From: Quercus robur
Taxonomy: Eukaryota > Streptophyta > Magnoliopsida > Fagales > Fagaceae
DNA: 64,000 bases
NCBI RefSeq assembly: GCF_932294415.1
Contig: NC_065538.1
Span: forward strand, 17,087,656 to 17,151,655
Reading direction: 5' to 3'
Part shown: in pieces, positions 53,661 to 64,000 of the stretch
Numbering within the stretch: position 1 is the stretch's first letter
Layout: the number at the start of each line of letters is the position of its first letter
The notes under the pieces: model-generated
The model's database searches: none
The model's input: the letters and a program-made list of their open reading frames with translations, nothing else
Told to the model about the DNA's origin: nothing
Position numbers and translations under genes: made by a program

Positions 53661-55514
53661 GCGGTTTGAATCAATAGGACCCTAACGTCTCACAACGCTA
53701 TTCAGTCACTCGCTCTCCCTGTACACTCTCTTTCCCTCGCTCTTTGCCATCACTCTCTCTCCACACTCTGTCTCTCTCGCTCTGCGATCAGGCTTCCCCA
53801 CTCTTCCTCGAGTCTCCATCAGTCGTCGTTGGTTCCCGCCGCCGCTGATTACAGGTACGGTCCTCTCCCTCTGAAATATTTTCTGATGTTGGTTAATGTT
53901 AGGTTGCGTTTTGTGTGGGATTTTGATTATTTTGTTGAAACTTAAGGAAGTAGTAAATTTACTAATGAAGATGAGAATTTTGTTGTCTTTTATATGCTGT
54001 AATGATGATTTTCTCATTAATGAGTTTAAATGTGCTTGGGGTTTTGATGAGGGGTTTTGGCAAATCGAGTGGTGTTATAACTTATATTTTCATAAATAGT
54101 TAATTAATAATTATCCGAAGCTTTAAGAAGTGATTTAAATAGTTCTGAAATAATTTTTTTTATGGCAAGTTCTTATTTATTTAAGAAGTGATGTTGAAAA
54201 TCTTGTGCTCAAAATATAATGTCTTACTGAATCTATGCTTTTATTTTATATTAAATGTGGTTTACTTGTTAGAAAATTGCTAACAATGTATTTGCTGCCA
54301 TGTCAGATATGCAGGCACTAGATAGAGTGCGGCCTGGACCCGATGTGGATACCCAGTTGGCCCAGCAGCCGAATCATCGGTCAAGTCCACTTTGGAGGTG
54401 CGCCGCTGACGAGGTATGTAGTAGTATTATTAATACATGTTTGTTTTATAATTACCTCGTGTTTAATCTCCTAACACAATACTCGTCCGTGTGCAGGAGG
54501 CGCCTGGCATGATAAAGGTTCGACGCCGTAAATGTGTATTGCCACAGGGTGGGTTAGATCCACGTATCATGCAACACATAGATGCAGCAGGGTTGACTGG
54601 TTTATTCAAGGTTCCTGATATGGAGGTCGACCACGCCTTGATCACGGCGTTGGTTGAGCGGTGGCGTCCAGAGACGCACACGTTCCACTTACCCCATGGA
54701 GAAATGGGTATCACCTTGCAAGATATGGAGGTGATGCTCGGGCTTCCGGTGGATGGGTTGCCTGTCACTGGGAAGACAGACTACAAATGGAGTGAGCTGT
54801 GCGAACAGTTGTTGGGCCATAAACCTCCACCCCCGATACCAAACTCAAACAAGTCTACCCTTGCTGGGGCGAGGATAAGATACACCTGGCTTGATGCACA
54901 GTTTGCCGATCCCTTAGTTGTGGACGCTGTTGACGAAGTCGTGCAGCAACATGCCCGCTACCACCTACTTGTACGGATGGGGGCCCTCTTGTTCATGGAC
55001 AGGTCTGCGGACAGGGTCTCACTGCTGCCTCTGCAGTTGCTCAACCCAGTCAGCAATGCGAGACGGTATAGCTGGGGTAGTGCAGCATTGGCCTGGCTGT
55101 ATAGGCAATTTTGTGGTGCATCGAAGAAGGATACGATGCAGATTGGAGGAGCACTCTTGTTGGTGCAGCTATAGGCCTATTCAAGGTTCCCACAATTATG
55201 CCCTGTTGTGAGGCCGCCTCTACCGCCAGTGCACTCAAGGCCCCTTGCCATTAGGTACGTTCATTGAGTTCTCGTTATTTGTCTCTTTCATATAATTAAA
55301 AATATGCCAAACTAACAAACGAAAGAAACTTATCAATGCTTAGTATATGGATGTGAAATATAAAAGCAAAGTTTGTTAAATGTAAGGTTCAGTAATGAGC
55401 ATTTGTCGACACCTCATGTTTGGTAGGTGGAGCGGGCCAAAATGCACCGCAGAGCATGCCACACACGTCCTTGCTGCGTACCGGGCGTCACTGGCTACAG
55501 TACGGGCCGAGCAG

Positions 55515-58500
55515 GTATTCGGTTAATTTAGTTTGAATTCTTATGACCACGTTTCCCTCAATTCTTATGACTACGGGCCGAGCACGTTTCCCTCAAATGC
55601 ACCGCACATGCTTTTATTTTCGTTTCCCTCAATTTTTATTTTATTTTGAATTCTTGGATTGTTGTAGGAATGAGTTGATTTCATAATACCATCCAATCAT
55701 TTTGTTTGATACTTGGATTTCCATCCCATCATTTAACTCAATTGGAATGTCCATCGTGAAGTACTTCACATTAGAACTTCCATTTGTAGCACCTGCATGA
55801 ATACTTGCTCGTCCTTACATAAAGTAAAACAAAAGTAAAAAATTCTTGAATGTTAAATCAAAGGGTTTTTTCCAAATTAGGTTGGATTGAAGGGTTTTTT
55901 CCAATGCAACCCAACTCACATGACTCAGGTTAAGTTGGGTTAAATCAATGGGTTATATATAAATTTAGTCATATATATATAAAGTAGAATTTGGCTATAT
56001 TCTTCATTATGTACGGAAACGTTTGTGATTTACACCGAAAAAAAAAAAAAAAAAACACAGAATAAATTGTCCCTTTTCCAAGATGTTTGAAGCATGTGCA
56101 ACATGCGCAAAAGATTGAGCATGAAGTCTTGGTTTAGTGCAAGACAGTGAGTTCAAACTTGTGTTGCAACCAAAAAACAAAAACTCCACCAATTGTTACA
56201 AATGTCATTAAGCTGATGCAATGAAGAGAAGACGCACATATTGGATTATGTAATTGGTTATAATTCAATGAGAAATGAATTTACCTAATAGTATACCAAA
56301 GATAATCAGATTTGTCTTTGGTTGTATTTGTGTGCTCAAGTAATTCATTTGATTTTAATGATGCATCTTCGAAACTGACGATGACATCTTTAAATTCTTT
56401 CCAGCTACTAACTGAATCAAAAGTTTGTGTTCATTTTCTGATTATGTCATTATACACCGTTTCAACCTATTTAACATGAGAAAATAGAACTTTTAGCCTG
56501 CTATGAAAATGAACTAAAAAATTTCAAAACAATATTTCTTAAGACTTTATATAAGGCGAATGATTGTAAACGTAGAAGATATCAATTAAATTCTAAACAA
56601 CAAATTTCCTACTATAAACTTGACAAATATGGGTCTTTTCAGAACAAGGGAATCAAGGCATATTAGAATACAAATGATATTTTCAAAACGCATGGCCCCT
56701 GCACAAGGATGACACGCATAAATCGAGAAATGGTCCAAATTTTTTTCTTTCCCTAATCCTTGCATGAATTCTGCTTCACTGTCTTCTTCGTTGTTTTTGC
56801 ACTTTCTGCTTCTTTACATGCGTTTTAGAGTCTTGCTCAACAGGTTAGCCCAGACTTGTGCTCATAATTCTTTTAGAGAGAGTTTGAATCTTTGATAGTT
56901 GTTATACTTCAATATTAAAGCTTTAAAATAGAAATTTTTTTTAGAACTGTTGAAGCTTATTAATATTTCACACCTTCTGGATTCGCTATAGTTTTGGTGG
57001 TTGACTTAGATATTACCACAATTATATTCCAGATTTTCGTTGAATTAAATTTGCTGAGTTAGAGCTTCTCTTCACTGTTGTAATATAGTTGGCTGTTAAA
57101 TCTCATAAAATGATAAAATTCTTTAAATTTAGAACGTTGGGAAAGCTGCAAATGTTAAACTACGAAAATTTTATCTAATTATTGTGTAATCATGACATGA
57201 GAGCAAAAATATAACCCCAATTTGCATTTTTGGCCTAAGTACAGAAACAGAGGGAATGATGACATTATTGATCATTGGCCCGTAAAACGCATGATCACTT
57301 CTCTGGCTTTCATTGAAATTTGAAATTAAGCAAACTAAAGGATGGAGTTACTCTGCCTTGAATGTCATAGAGTGACCATAGGCTAAGCCATTGCCATAGC
57401 TTGTCCTTGTCCAATGCTGGATGGTTGTCATTGCTTGGGTCCACACTGTGAAATTTCCAAAATACAAAGCCATTAGTGCCCCCCCACTAGGAACTCGAGA
57501 GTCCAGGGTATAGGTTAAACCCTTTGTGAGATTTGGGGTTGTTTAGGATGCCAGAGTAAGCACCGAAGATAGTCTCAATTGTTGCTTTGCCTTCAAAAAC
57601 TTACTAATGTTTGGAGTTTATGCATTTCACTACCCCTGTGATAGAACATAGCAATATTTAGTATTAAGTGACCATCTAAGGTTAATATAAACTTTTATGT
57701 TATCTAAACATCCGTTTGGGATGTTCTAGTTGATGGTGTTTTCATAGGTAGTCAATGTGAATCTAAGCTCTTTACAATTGATGTTCGCCACTGGTGCTGC
57801 AGGTGGTTTTAGTGTGTGAGCTCCATTTGGGCATAGATATAAGTTTCATAGGTACGATCGAACTCTCTTGGCTAGAAGTTTCATATGTACAATTGCACCA
57901 GATTACTATCACGCTCTACTTTAGTCGGTTGTTTTTGCATATAGTCTCAATATATGCTACAAATTTGATTAAACAAATAAAATTTAAGCTTGTACGGTTT
58001 GTAATTAAGCTTGTGAAATCACTTGTAATTAATTAATAAAATGTTATGAGCTTAAAACCATAGTTATTGCTCTGCCTAATAAGTAGACAATTTAGTATTT
58101 CTTCTTCTAACATAGGGGTATCCAGGATTACAAACATTGTTATTGTGATGCAAAAAACATTGTTACACTGTACGTTATAAATTACCTTTGCTAAATTGAA
58201 GGTTATATTTTTACAGTCTAGTAGAATACTGTTTGACTTCGATTTACGTATTCAAGTGGTATATTTTGAATATGCACAGTCTCGATTGTCTTCTTGGAAA
58301 ACAATGGCCTAAGTTTAAAGAAACAAATAATTGTTAATCAGTGATATATGAGAAAACATAAAGACGCTTGACACATTACCTCTTGTTGTTGACCTAAATG
58401 AAAAGTTAGTTCGTGCTCCTTGCACCAAAGTTGGAGAGCACAATTTAATTGCAGCATGCAACTCCTTAAGTTGTCCCCACTTTAGCTGCCTTAATAGTCC

Positions 58501-59238
58501 TAAAATTATTAAAAGCTATGGATTATTAACGAGTACTTTATTCATATAATTTTAGAAGCGTGCAAAATATGCTGCTCACCATATTCTTCAAGAGGAATGT
58601 AATTTTAGACATTGACATGATTAGTTTGAGATAACTAAAAGGCTTGCGTAATTTCCAACACTAAAATTTATAAGAAATATATATTTACATAGAAATATAA
58701 TAACAGTATTTGATGAGGATTATACCATGTAATAATTTACATAGCTTCCATTTCTTGCAATATAAAGTGGTACTTGAAATGCAATGTCTTCAGTAGACCT
58801 TATAATAGTCATTTTGTTCTCATTCATTGAAACATTGTTAATGACTAATGCAATTAATGTAGCACAATATTTCTATTACGATAAAAAGATTTTGCGAAAT
58901 CATCAACTTGGATTCATCTTACAGCCATAAGGATGCTCTAGTACCCTCCTCTAAGTTTGGTTCAGATTGAAAACCCTAGTATTTGATGGTGTCAGTTAGC
59001 TTTGAACCCTGTCCAGCATATGAACATGGGGCTAAAAATGGTGGACATGAACAACCTAGATCTTTTAATATTTTTTGCAGGTCAATTTTGTTGTTCTTTT
59101 AGTTTCTGCCTAATAATCCCTGAAGATTTTGTGTACGACTAGAAGCAAGAAATTCCATGCTTTGCATATTACATATCACAAACATAATGTTAAATTAGTA
59201 TGATGTCTCACTATCACAAACATAATCTACTTATGCAA
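55515..59238 (+). other. Long intron 3 of the PMD gene (3.7 kb)
   Basis: AT-rich, without ORFs of note. 55545-55615 repeats shards of exon 3 (TACGGGCCGAGCA, AAATGCACCGCA) interleaved with CGTTTCCCTCAA copies, like filler DNA. A U6-like segment lies at 56690-56747. The rest has no recognised feature. Confidence 0.55.
56690..56747 (+). ncRNA. U6 snRNA 3'-end fragment (pseudogene) in a PMD intron
   Basis: GCATGGCCCCTGCACAAGGA, then TGACACGCATAAATCGAGAA and ATGGTCCAAATTTTTTT follow the conserved U6 3' half closely; I count two changes (GCG to GCA; CACA to CATA), both consistent with C deamination. The T-run matches the U6 3' end and Pol III terminator. The 5' half upstream is only vaguely similar and the 5' stem-loop is not intact, so this is a pseudogene. 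Confidence 0.8.
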
Positions 59239-59316
59239 ATTGTATGGGAGCCGTACACACATACGCTAGGCTCCCTACCTGCGTATTGCACTGCTGGGCA
59301 GCATATTTGGAGGGCC

Positions 59317-59376
59317 GAGGTGCCGTTGATATTCTTTTGGATAGTGGAGGTGCCGTTGATATTCTTTTGGATAGTG
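59317..59376 (+). repeat. 30-bp in-frame tandem duplication in PMD exon 4
   Basis: Two exact copies of 30 bp (59317-59346 and 59347-59376), each encoding EVPLIFFWIV; related proteins normally have it once before EWH/EWQ. Confidence 0.9.
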
Positions 59377-59628
59377 GAGTGGCAACTAGTTCCAAGTGTC
59401 GTGGATACGTCGACTACCCTTCACAAGATATCCCTTCAGGGTAAATGGGAGAAGAACTGGGAGGTAGAACATGATCCCTTTATTCGGCAATGGGCCAACC
59501 GAGTGAATGTAGTTCGCGGGTCCGATCTCCTAGACGATGATGATACGTATCTCGTTGAGTACATGATGTGGTACAATCACCACACAAGGCGGTACATAGC
59601 ACCAGAGTCTGCGTATTGGGAACTCATG

Positions 59629-60773
59629 GTGAGGCAACAATTCCTATTTTATGGATGAAACCATTGTTGGATTAAATATCCTCAGCAGCTTTATCATGCA
59701 TGCAAAAGTCCACAATAATTATCGTTGTTACATCTCTATAAGTTTCTCTGTCATTTTGTTTTAAAGTCAAAAAATACTGCATGATATGTCATTATGTTTT
59801 ACATCTAAATACTGCATGATTTAAGTTGTTCATAACAAACTGAATTTGTCTTGATCCAATTTGTTTGCATGAGGAATGGTTAATGGGCAATGACTAATGA
59901 TGACCACACCTTTGTTCATATAATTACATTCAACTTTTAAAAAGGGTAGGTTGGGTTGGGTTTTATTGTATTTTATTTTATTTTTTGTTTATTTTTTTTT
60001 TGTTTTTGGTTGGCTTGTACTTTAAAATGGACGGTGCAACTCTGTGTAGTAGTGATAAATTCACATTTCATGATAGTTTAGATAGCCTTTCCTCCAGGAC
60101 TGATTAATGTATTACATATTCCTTGATAGATATTACCTCTAGGATTGGGAAGTCCCTTACTAAACTGTTGGTAGAATGCAATTCCCAACAGCTTAAAGGT
60201 CATTTAAAATCTTGCAAGTATGCAGCAAGGAGATGTGCATTTATACTAGATTCAAGTATGATATATGTTCTAAGTTTTTGGTACTTCCCTTAATTGAAAC
60301 TTGAAGCTTACGTTTGATATTTTCAATTCATTTGATTTGGGCGTGTACGTTAGGAAATAATAACTTCAAAATATGTGTCCTGATTGCAATGTGATATTAA
60401 TGGAGTTGTAAATCTAGTGAAGCCTAGATACAGAAGTGAAATTCTGATATTTTCACTTATGCTAAGATTGAACTTATGTACAACAAACTATACGTGTTTT
60501 TGTAAAGTATTATCTCAATGTTTAGATTGCATAGCGATAAACATAACAGGAAACTGAAAATTCCTGAGTGTTGGGTTGGAACTATAAATTTTTGCACAGG
60601 GGGGGCCAACCCCTATTTTTAAACACTGTCTTTTTAAAGATGATTCATAATTATAAGTAATATAAGGATTTCATTAGCTATGTTTGCTACTTTTTCTTTT
60701 GATTTTGGAACAGATTTATCCAAGTTTTGCATCATACTTGCGTTCTTGCTTTTATGACGCCCTTGTTTTGTAG
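59629..60773 (+). other. PMD intron 4
   Basis: GT...TAG intron joining ELM to VRTMIRSIQRCDEG. T-rich, with a GGGTTGGG/TTTTATT run near 59940-60010. No gene inside. Confidence 0.6.
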
Positions 60774-61608
60774 GTTCGGACAATGATTAGGTCTATACAG
60801 AGGTGCGATGAAGGTTCTGACATGCACACTGACCTTACATTTACACTAGAGCTTGTGGAGGAGCTAGGCCGACTTAAATTGGCGAATGCGCTTGCAGAAG
60901 CAGTTGACATTGATACACAGGCCCCAGTTCGTGGCGGGCAACGTGGTGGGTCTCGTGGGGGTGGACATCGTGGAGGTGGTCAAGCTGGTCGCAGCCGTAC
61001 GACCGAGTTGGCTCCCATCTACGAGGAAGGGAATGAGGAGGGTGTAGAAGAGGCATGGCTTGGCACTGATTGGGTACTGTCTGATGACGACGGCAGGACA
61101 CCGCGATGCACGCCTGGCGATGGTGTTGGGCCATCCCATAGCGTCGATCATCAGGGCACTGTTCCAGCCCACACTACATCCCATGGTGCTAGCACGGACT
61201 TTGAGGGCCCTCCTCGTATGTCGCCCCTAGTTTTCAGTGGATCTGCCCATGATGGTGGATGCATATTTGTCCCCACACCAGGCATGCCCACCCCACCTCT
61301 AGTGCATGTGGACCCCACCATGTCAGCTCCATCTCAAACCGCCCACGGAGAGGCTGTACAGATTGAGCAGATACCGGCTGAGGACATTGAGCCGGTGGAG
61401 GCTTTGCGAAGATCGCGACGCCCGCGTACGCATGCTCCCGATTGCAGGACCGGTGATGGTATGTACTTTGTCTACACTTCCCATCTTCTTGAGCTACTTG
61501 TACTGTGCATTTGATTGATTATGTTAATTTAATTATGCTGTTGTGTCTGATGAAACAGGTAAGATTAGACCTGTCAGGGCATATGGGCGGAAACGAAAAG
61601 CTCATTAA

Positions 61609-62171
61609 ATGCCTTAGTGTATGCTTATACTTCCTGCCTATAGGTGACTGCATAGTTACGTTTCACTTTTCTTCTAAATTCGTATTTTTTTTTTTTAGAC
61701 CTAACTGCAATGGTGGACACGAAAAGGCCATTGAGCTGGATTGTCCTTGTGTGCTTATTCTTCATGTGTATAGGTGAGTGGAATAAGCATGCAAAATGTT
61801 CTACTAATTGGGGAGAATCTTGGTGGCTGTGCATCTATTTCTGGATCATTGCTTGGGGAGAATACTGGCTGTCAATGTGTTTGTTGTCAAGAAATTGATA
61901 TTTTGGAGAAAACCCATAAGGCGTATTGTATTTATTGATGTATTAGGAAGTTTTTCTGCACTTGGAGTTTTGATTACAATTTGACAAATGTCTGGATTGG
62001 TATTCATTTGAAACCAAACTTTCTTGTGTTTTTGTATGTTGTTAGCTACAGTAAAGTGGGTTGTAAGAGAGTAATTTGTTTTGTTATTTTTGTTATTTTT
62101 GTGAGAAACAAATGTGTGGTATTGTTGATAAGCAAAAAGAAGTAATTTGATACTTTTTGTAAAAGAGTTTG
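61609..62171. other. Region 3' of the PMD gene
   Basis: Likely 3'UTR and spacer. A T-run (61685-61698) is followed by a small open stretch around ATGGTGGACACGAAAAGGCC with no domain. Confidence 0.4.
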
Positions 62172-63005
62172 ATGACGAAGTTTATGCGGATCAATGGCAG
62201 AACCAACTCCTTTGTAGCAAATCATTTATCCGAGTCTCTACAATGCTTGGCTAGGTATGTGTCTCTCTCCTAATTTTCTGATTCGCCTTCCTTACAATTC
62301 CTAGATTGGTACATCCTCCTTCCCATTTTCTTATTTTTAATCTCCTTTAAATCCCCTCCTCTCTAGAATGATTAGATCTGTGTACATTTGATTACAAGTT
62401 CGTTAGTAGGAACTTTGGAGAATAGAATTTATATTTTTTTCTAGCATTGTTCTAGAGCAGCTCACAATATAACTTACCCAAAGCTGAAAACGGCAAAAAT
62501 CTTAGTTATGTGTGCATGTTTTGTTCCTTTCGCTTCTTGGGGTTTGTAATTGTTATTTATCATTGTATATATTACCTTTTCATTTTGGTAGCAAATTGGG
62601 AACCCAATGAGAAACATTTAATTGATTATTGATTTTTTCATCAATTAGCCTTCTTATTTTATGATTTTCAGTATATATATATATGTTGTGTGTGTCATTG
62701 GCCAATGAATCAAATCTTGTCCATCATTTGCTTTAATGAAATGATGGAGGCATTAATGAAAAATTTGCATACTGTTTGAATGTTACTTTTATTGTTTGTG
62801 TATTGCCGTTTTTTGGGTTTGAATTATTATCTATGCTTACAAAGGTATATGCATTTTTCTCAATAATTTTCGGTTAGTATCTAATGTCTCCTTCACCACA
62901 GCACATTATTGACTCGGAGAAGTGGCCAACCTTCAGAATCCTGGGAGGCTCATAAGGCAGCAATCCAAGCACTCATAAAGCTGCCTTCAGGCGAGCTTGT
63001 TACAG
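62172..63005 (+). CDS. Two joinable exons of an unrecognised gene
   Basis: Exon a 62172-62254 (MTKFMRINGRTNSFVANHLS, then ESLQCLA) with donor TAG/GTATGT. Exon b 62902-63005 after TTCACCACAG, joining in phase as LTRRSGQPSESWEAHKAAIQ, ALIKLPSGELVTG, with donor CAG/GTATAA. The phase match and the absence of stops across the join support real coding. The sequence looks like a conserved helical protein segment, but I do not recognise the family. No further exon found before 64000; the gene may continue outside the window or be a fragment. Confidence 0.45.
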
Positions 63006-64000
63006 GTATAATATGATTCAGTAGATGACTGTTCTGCTAGATATTGTTTTAGATTTTGTTGGTAGTTGGAACTGGTTACATCAGATTGGAATGCATAGAT
63101 CCAACTATGTCTTTCACTATGAACTTATGGGGCTCATCAGTAGATCTTTTCTTCCATTGTTTAATCCAAAATGACTACAGCTAACAAATCTTTTTAATAT
63201 GAGGCCCCAGGAAGAAGAGACAAAAACCTAGAAGATATTAATTAATATTGCTATCTCAGGTGCTGCTGGGATGATTTCAAATCATCTACTTTTCAAAGTA
63301 AGGATTTCTTAGATCCAAAGGTCGGAGTATGTTGATTTTGGGTGGGTTTTTTTTTTTTTTTTTTTCTCTTTTTAATTAAAAATTTCCTGGACTCTATTGC
63401 ATTTGAGTTGATATTGACCTGTAGGTCACCTTAATTGATCACAGGATACATAGAAGTCTAGCTTACAGTTTGACCCAATAATCATATCAACATTAGCATG
63501 TTCCCATAAAAGTAGGAACTCTGTTCAGAATTTATTGCAACATATTAAATAAGAGCTTTTCAAATATATTATTGTATTCAGTGCAATAAATGAACTGTTA
63601 AATTGTATTTTACTTTCATGAGTTCCGTGGTGTTAGTCACAGAGGGGGGAACCCCTCTGTGAGATTCTTTATATGATGACCATACAAACTCGATACTTCC
63701 CAGGTTCAACATATTTGATGGGTTTTTTGTCCACCATAACAAAAATGTGCTTTATTTATTTTTTTTCTAATACATTGAGTAGTATGGAATGTACACATGT
63801 AGTTACTACATGGTTGGTTTTCTCTATTTGTTAACTAGTGTACATGCAACTGCAAATTACAATTTAAGAGAACGTTTTACTTGAGAGAAGGTATTGTTAA
63901 AATTAAACGCAATTGGGTATAAAATGTATAGACCTGTAAGACTTTAATTAGGAGAATGATGTTATGGGTTGGACATGCCTTACAAATGACCGGTTATATG
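63006..64000. other. Intron or intergenic tail, no feature recognised
   Basis: T-run at about 63348-63366. AT-rich, no coding domain in any frame. Confidence 0.45.

Larger units (their letters stand above)
53661..61608 (+). pseudogene. Plant-mobile-domain (MAIN-like) gene, multi-exon, probably decayed
   Basis: CT-rich 5' leader (53700-53853) ending ATTACAG/GTACGG, an apparent 5'UTR intron. Exons by GT-AG and phase: 54300-54413 (MSDMQALDRVRPGP), 54497-55254, 55427-55514, 59239-59628, 60774-61458, 61559-61608 (KIRPVRAYGRKRKAH). The domain reads GLTGLFKVPDMEVDHALITA, LVERWRPETHTFHLPHGEMG, ITLQDMEVMLGLPVDG, as in PF10536 proteins of the MAIN/MAIL and PP7-long-form group (nuclear, linked to silencing and meristem maintenance; also carried by transposons). 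The C-terminus has RGG-type repeats (GGQRGGSRGGGHRGGG) and an RRSRRPRTHAPD motif. Damage: TAG at 55172-55174 where Trp is expected (QL*AYSRFP), AA instead of AG before exon 4 (59237-59238), and an in-frame 30-bp duplication. Confidence 0.8.

Noticed and set aside
53706-54017. Minus-strand ORF (103 aa)
   Set aside because: Low-complexity Arg/Glu translation of the CT-rich leader of the PMD gene.
1-64000. CRISPR arrays, bacterial operons, tRNA or rRNA genes
   Set aside because: No spaced direct-repeat array, no rRNA-like stretch, and no tRNA cloverleaf noticed; the TGGTATCAGAGC matches are primer-binding sites, not tRNA genes.

Overview
The window is plant nuclear DNA, most likely from a woody eudicot: GT-AG introns, LRR-malectin receptor-kinase exons, a plant-mobile-domain (MAIN-like) gene and plant-type retroelements. 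No species can be fixed from the sequence alone. There are few ordinary genes. Most of the 64 kb is nested or tandem mobile DNA in different states of decay.

Layout. 1-465 is the RNase H end of a LINE-type polyprotein (minus strand). 2.0-4.4 kb and 5.2-23.0 kb are two tandem, related LRR receptor-like kinase pseudogenes. The second is split by a minus-strand chromovirus LTR (7.86-10.18 kb), a miniature LTR element (10.42-10.74 kb) and a complete Ty3/gypsy Tat-lineage retrotransposon (11978-22163; two 617-bp LTRs). The Tat element has gag, protease, RT-RNase H, a second RNase H and integrase, plus a spliced antisense gene upstream of its 3' LTR. A 384-bp non-autonomous Mutator-like element with a 9-bp target duplication follows (23380-23763).

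26.0-39.6 kb is a head-to-tail array of an endogenous pararetrovirus (Caulimoviridae-like): 30K movement protein, coat protein with zinc knuckle, aspartic protease, RT-RNase H, Met-tRNA primer site, no integrase. The three copies carry different deletions and complement each other in gene content. A fourth, mosaic fragment lies at 49.5-50.7 kb, beyond a young Ty1/copia Sirevirus-like element (39910-49502; LTRs of 1099 and 1111 bp, TSD AAAAT). That element lacks gag but keeps pol and a 364-aa extra ORF.

51.35-53.2 kb is a large inverted repeat made of two LTR copies, joined to a 551-bp tandem duplication. 53.4-61.6 kb is a multi-exon plant-mobile-domain gene that looks pseudogenised; one intron holds a U6 snRNA fragment. 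The last 2 kb contain two joinable exons of a gene I do not recognise.

The most unusual material is the pararetrovirus array. It has a strand-specific GACAGA hexamer bias through coding and non-coding parts, a stop/start ATGA overlap between RNase H and the next ORF, and two different ~440-codon ORFs in the same 3' position in neighbouring copies.
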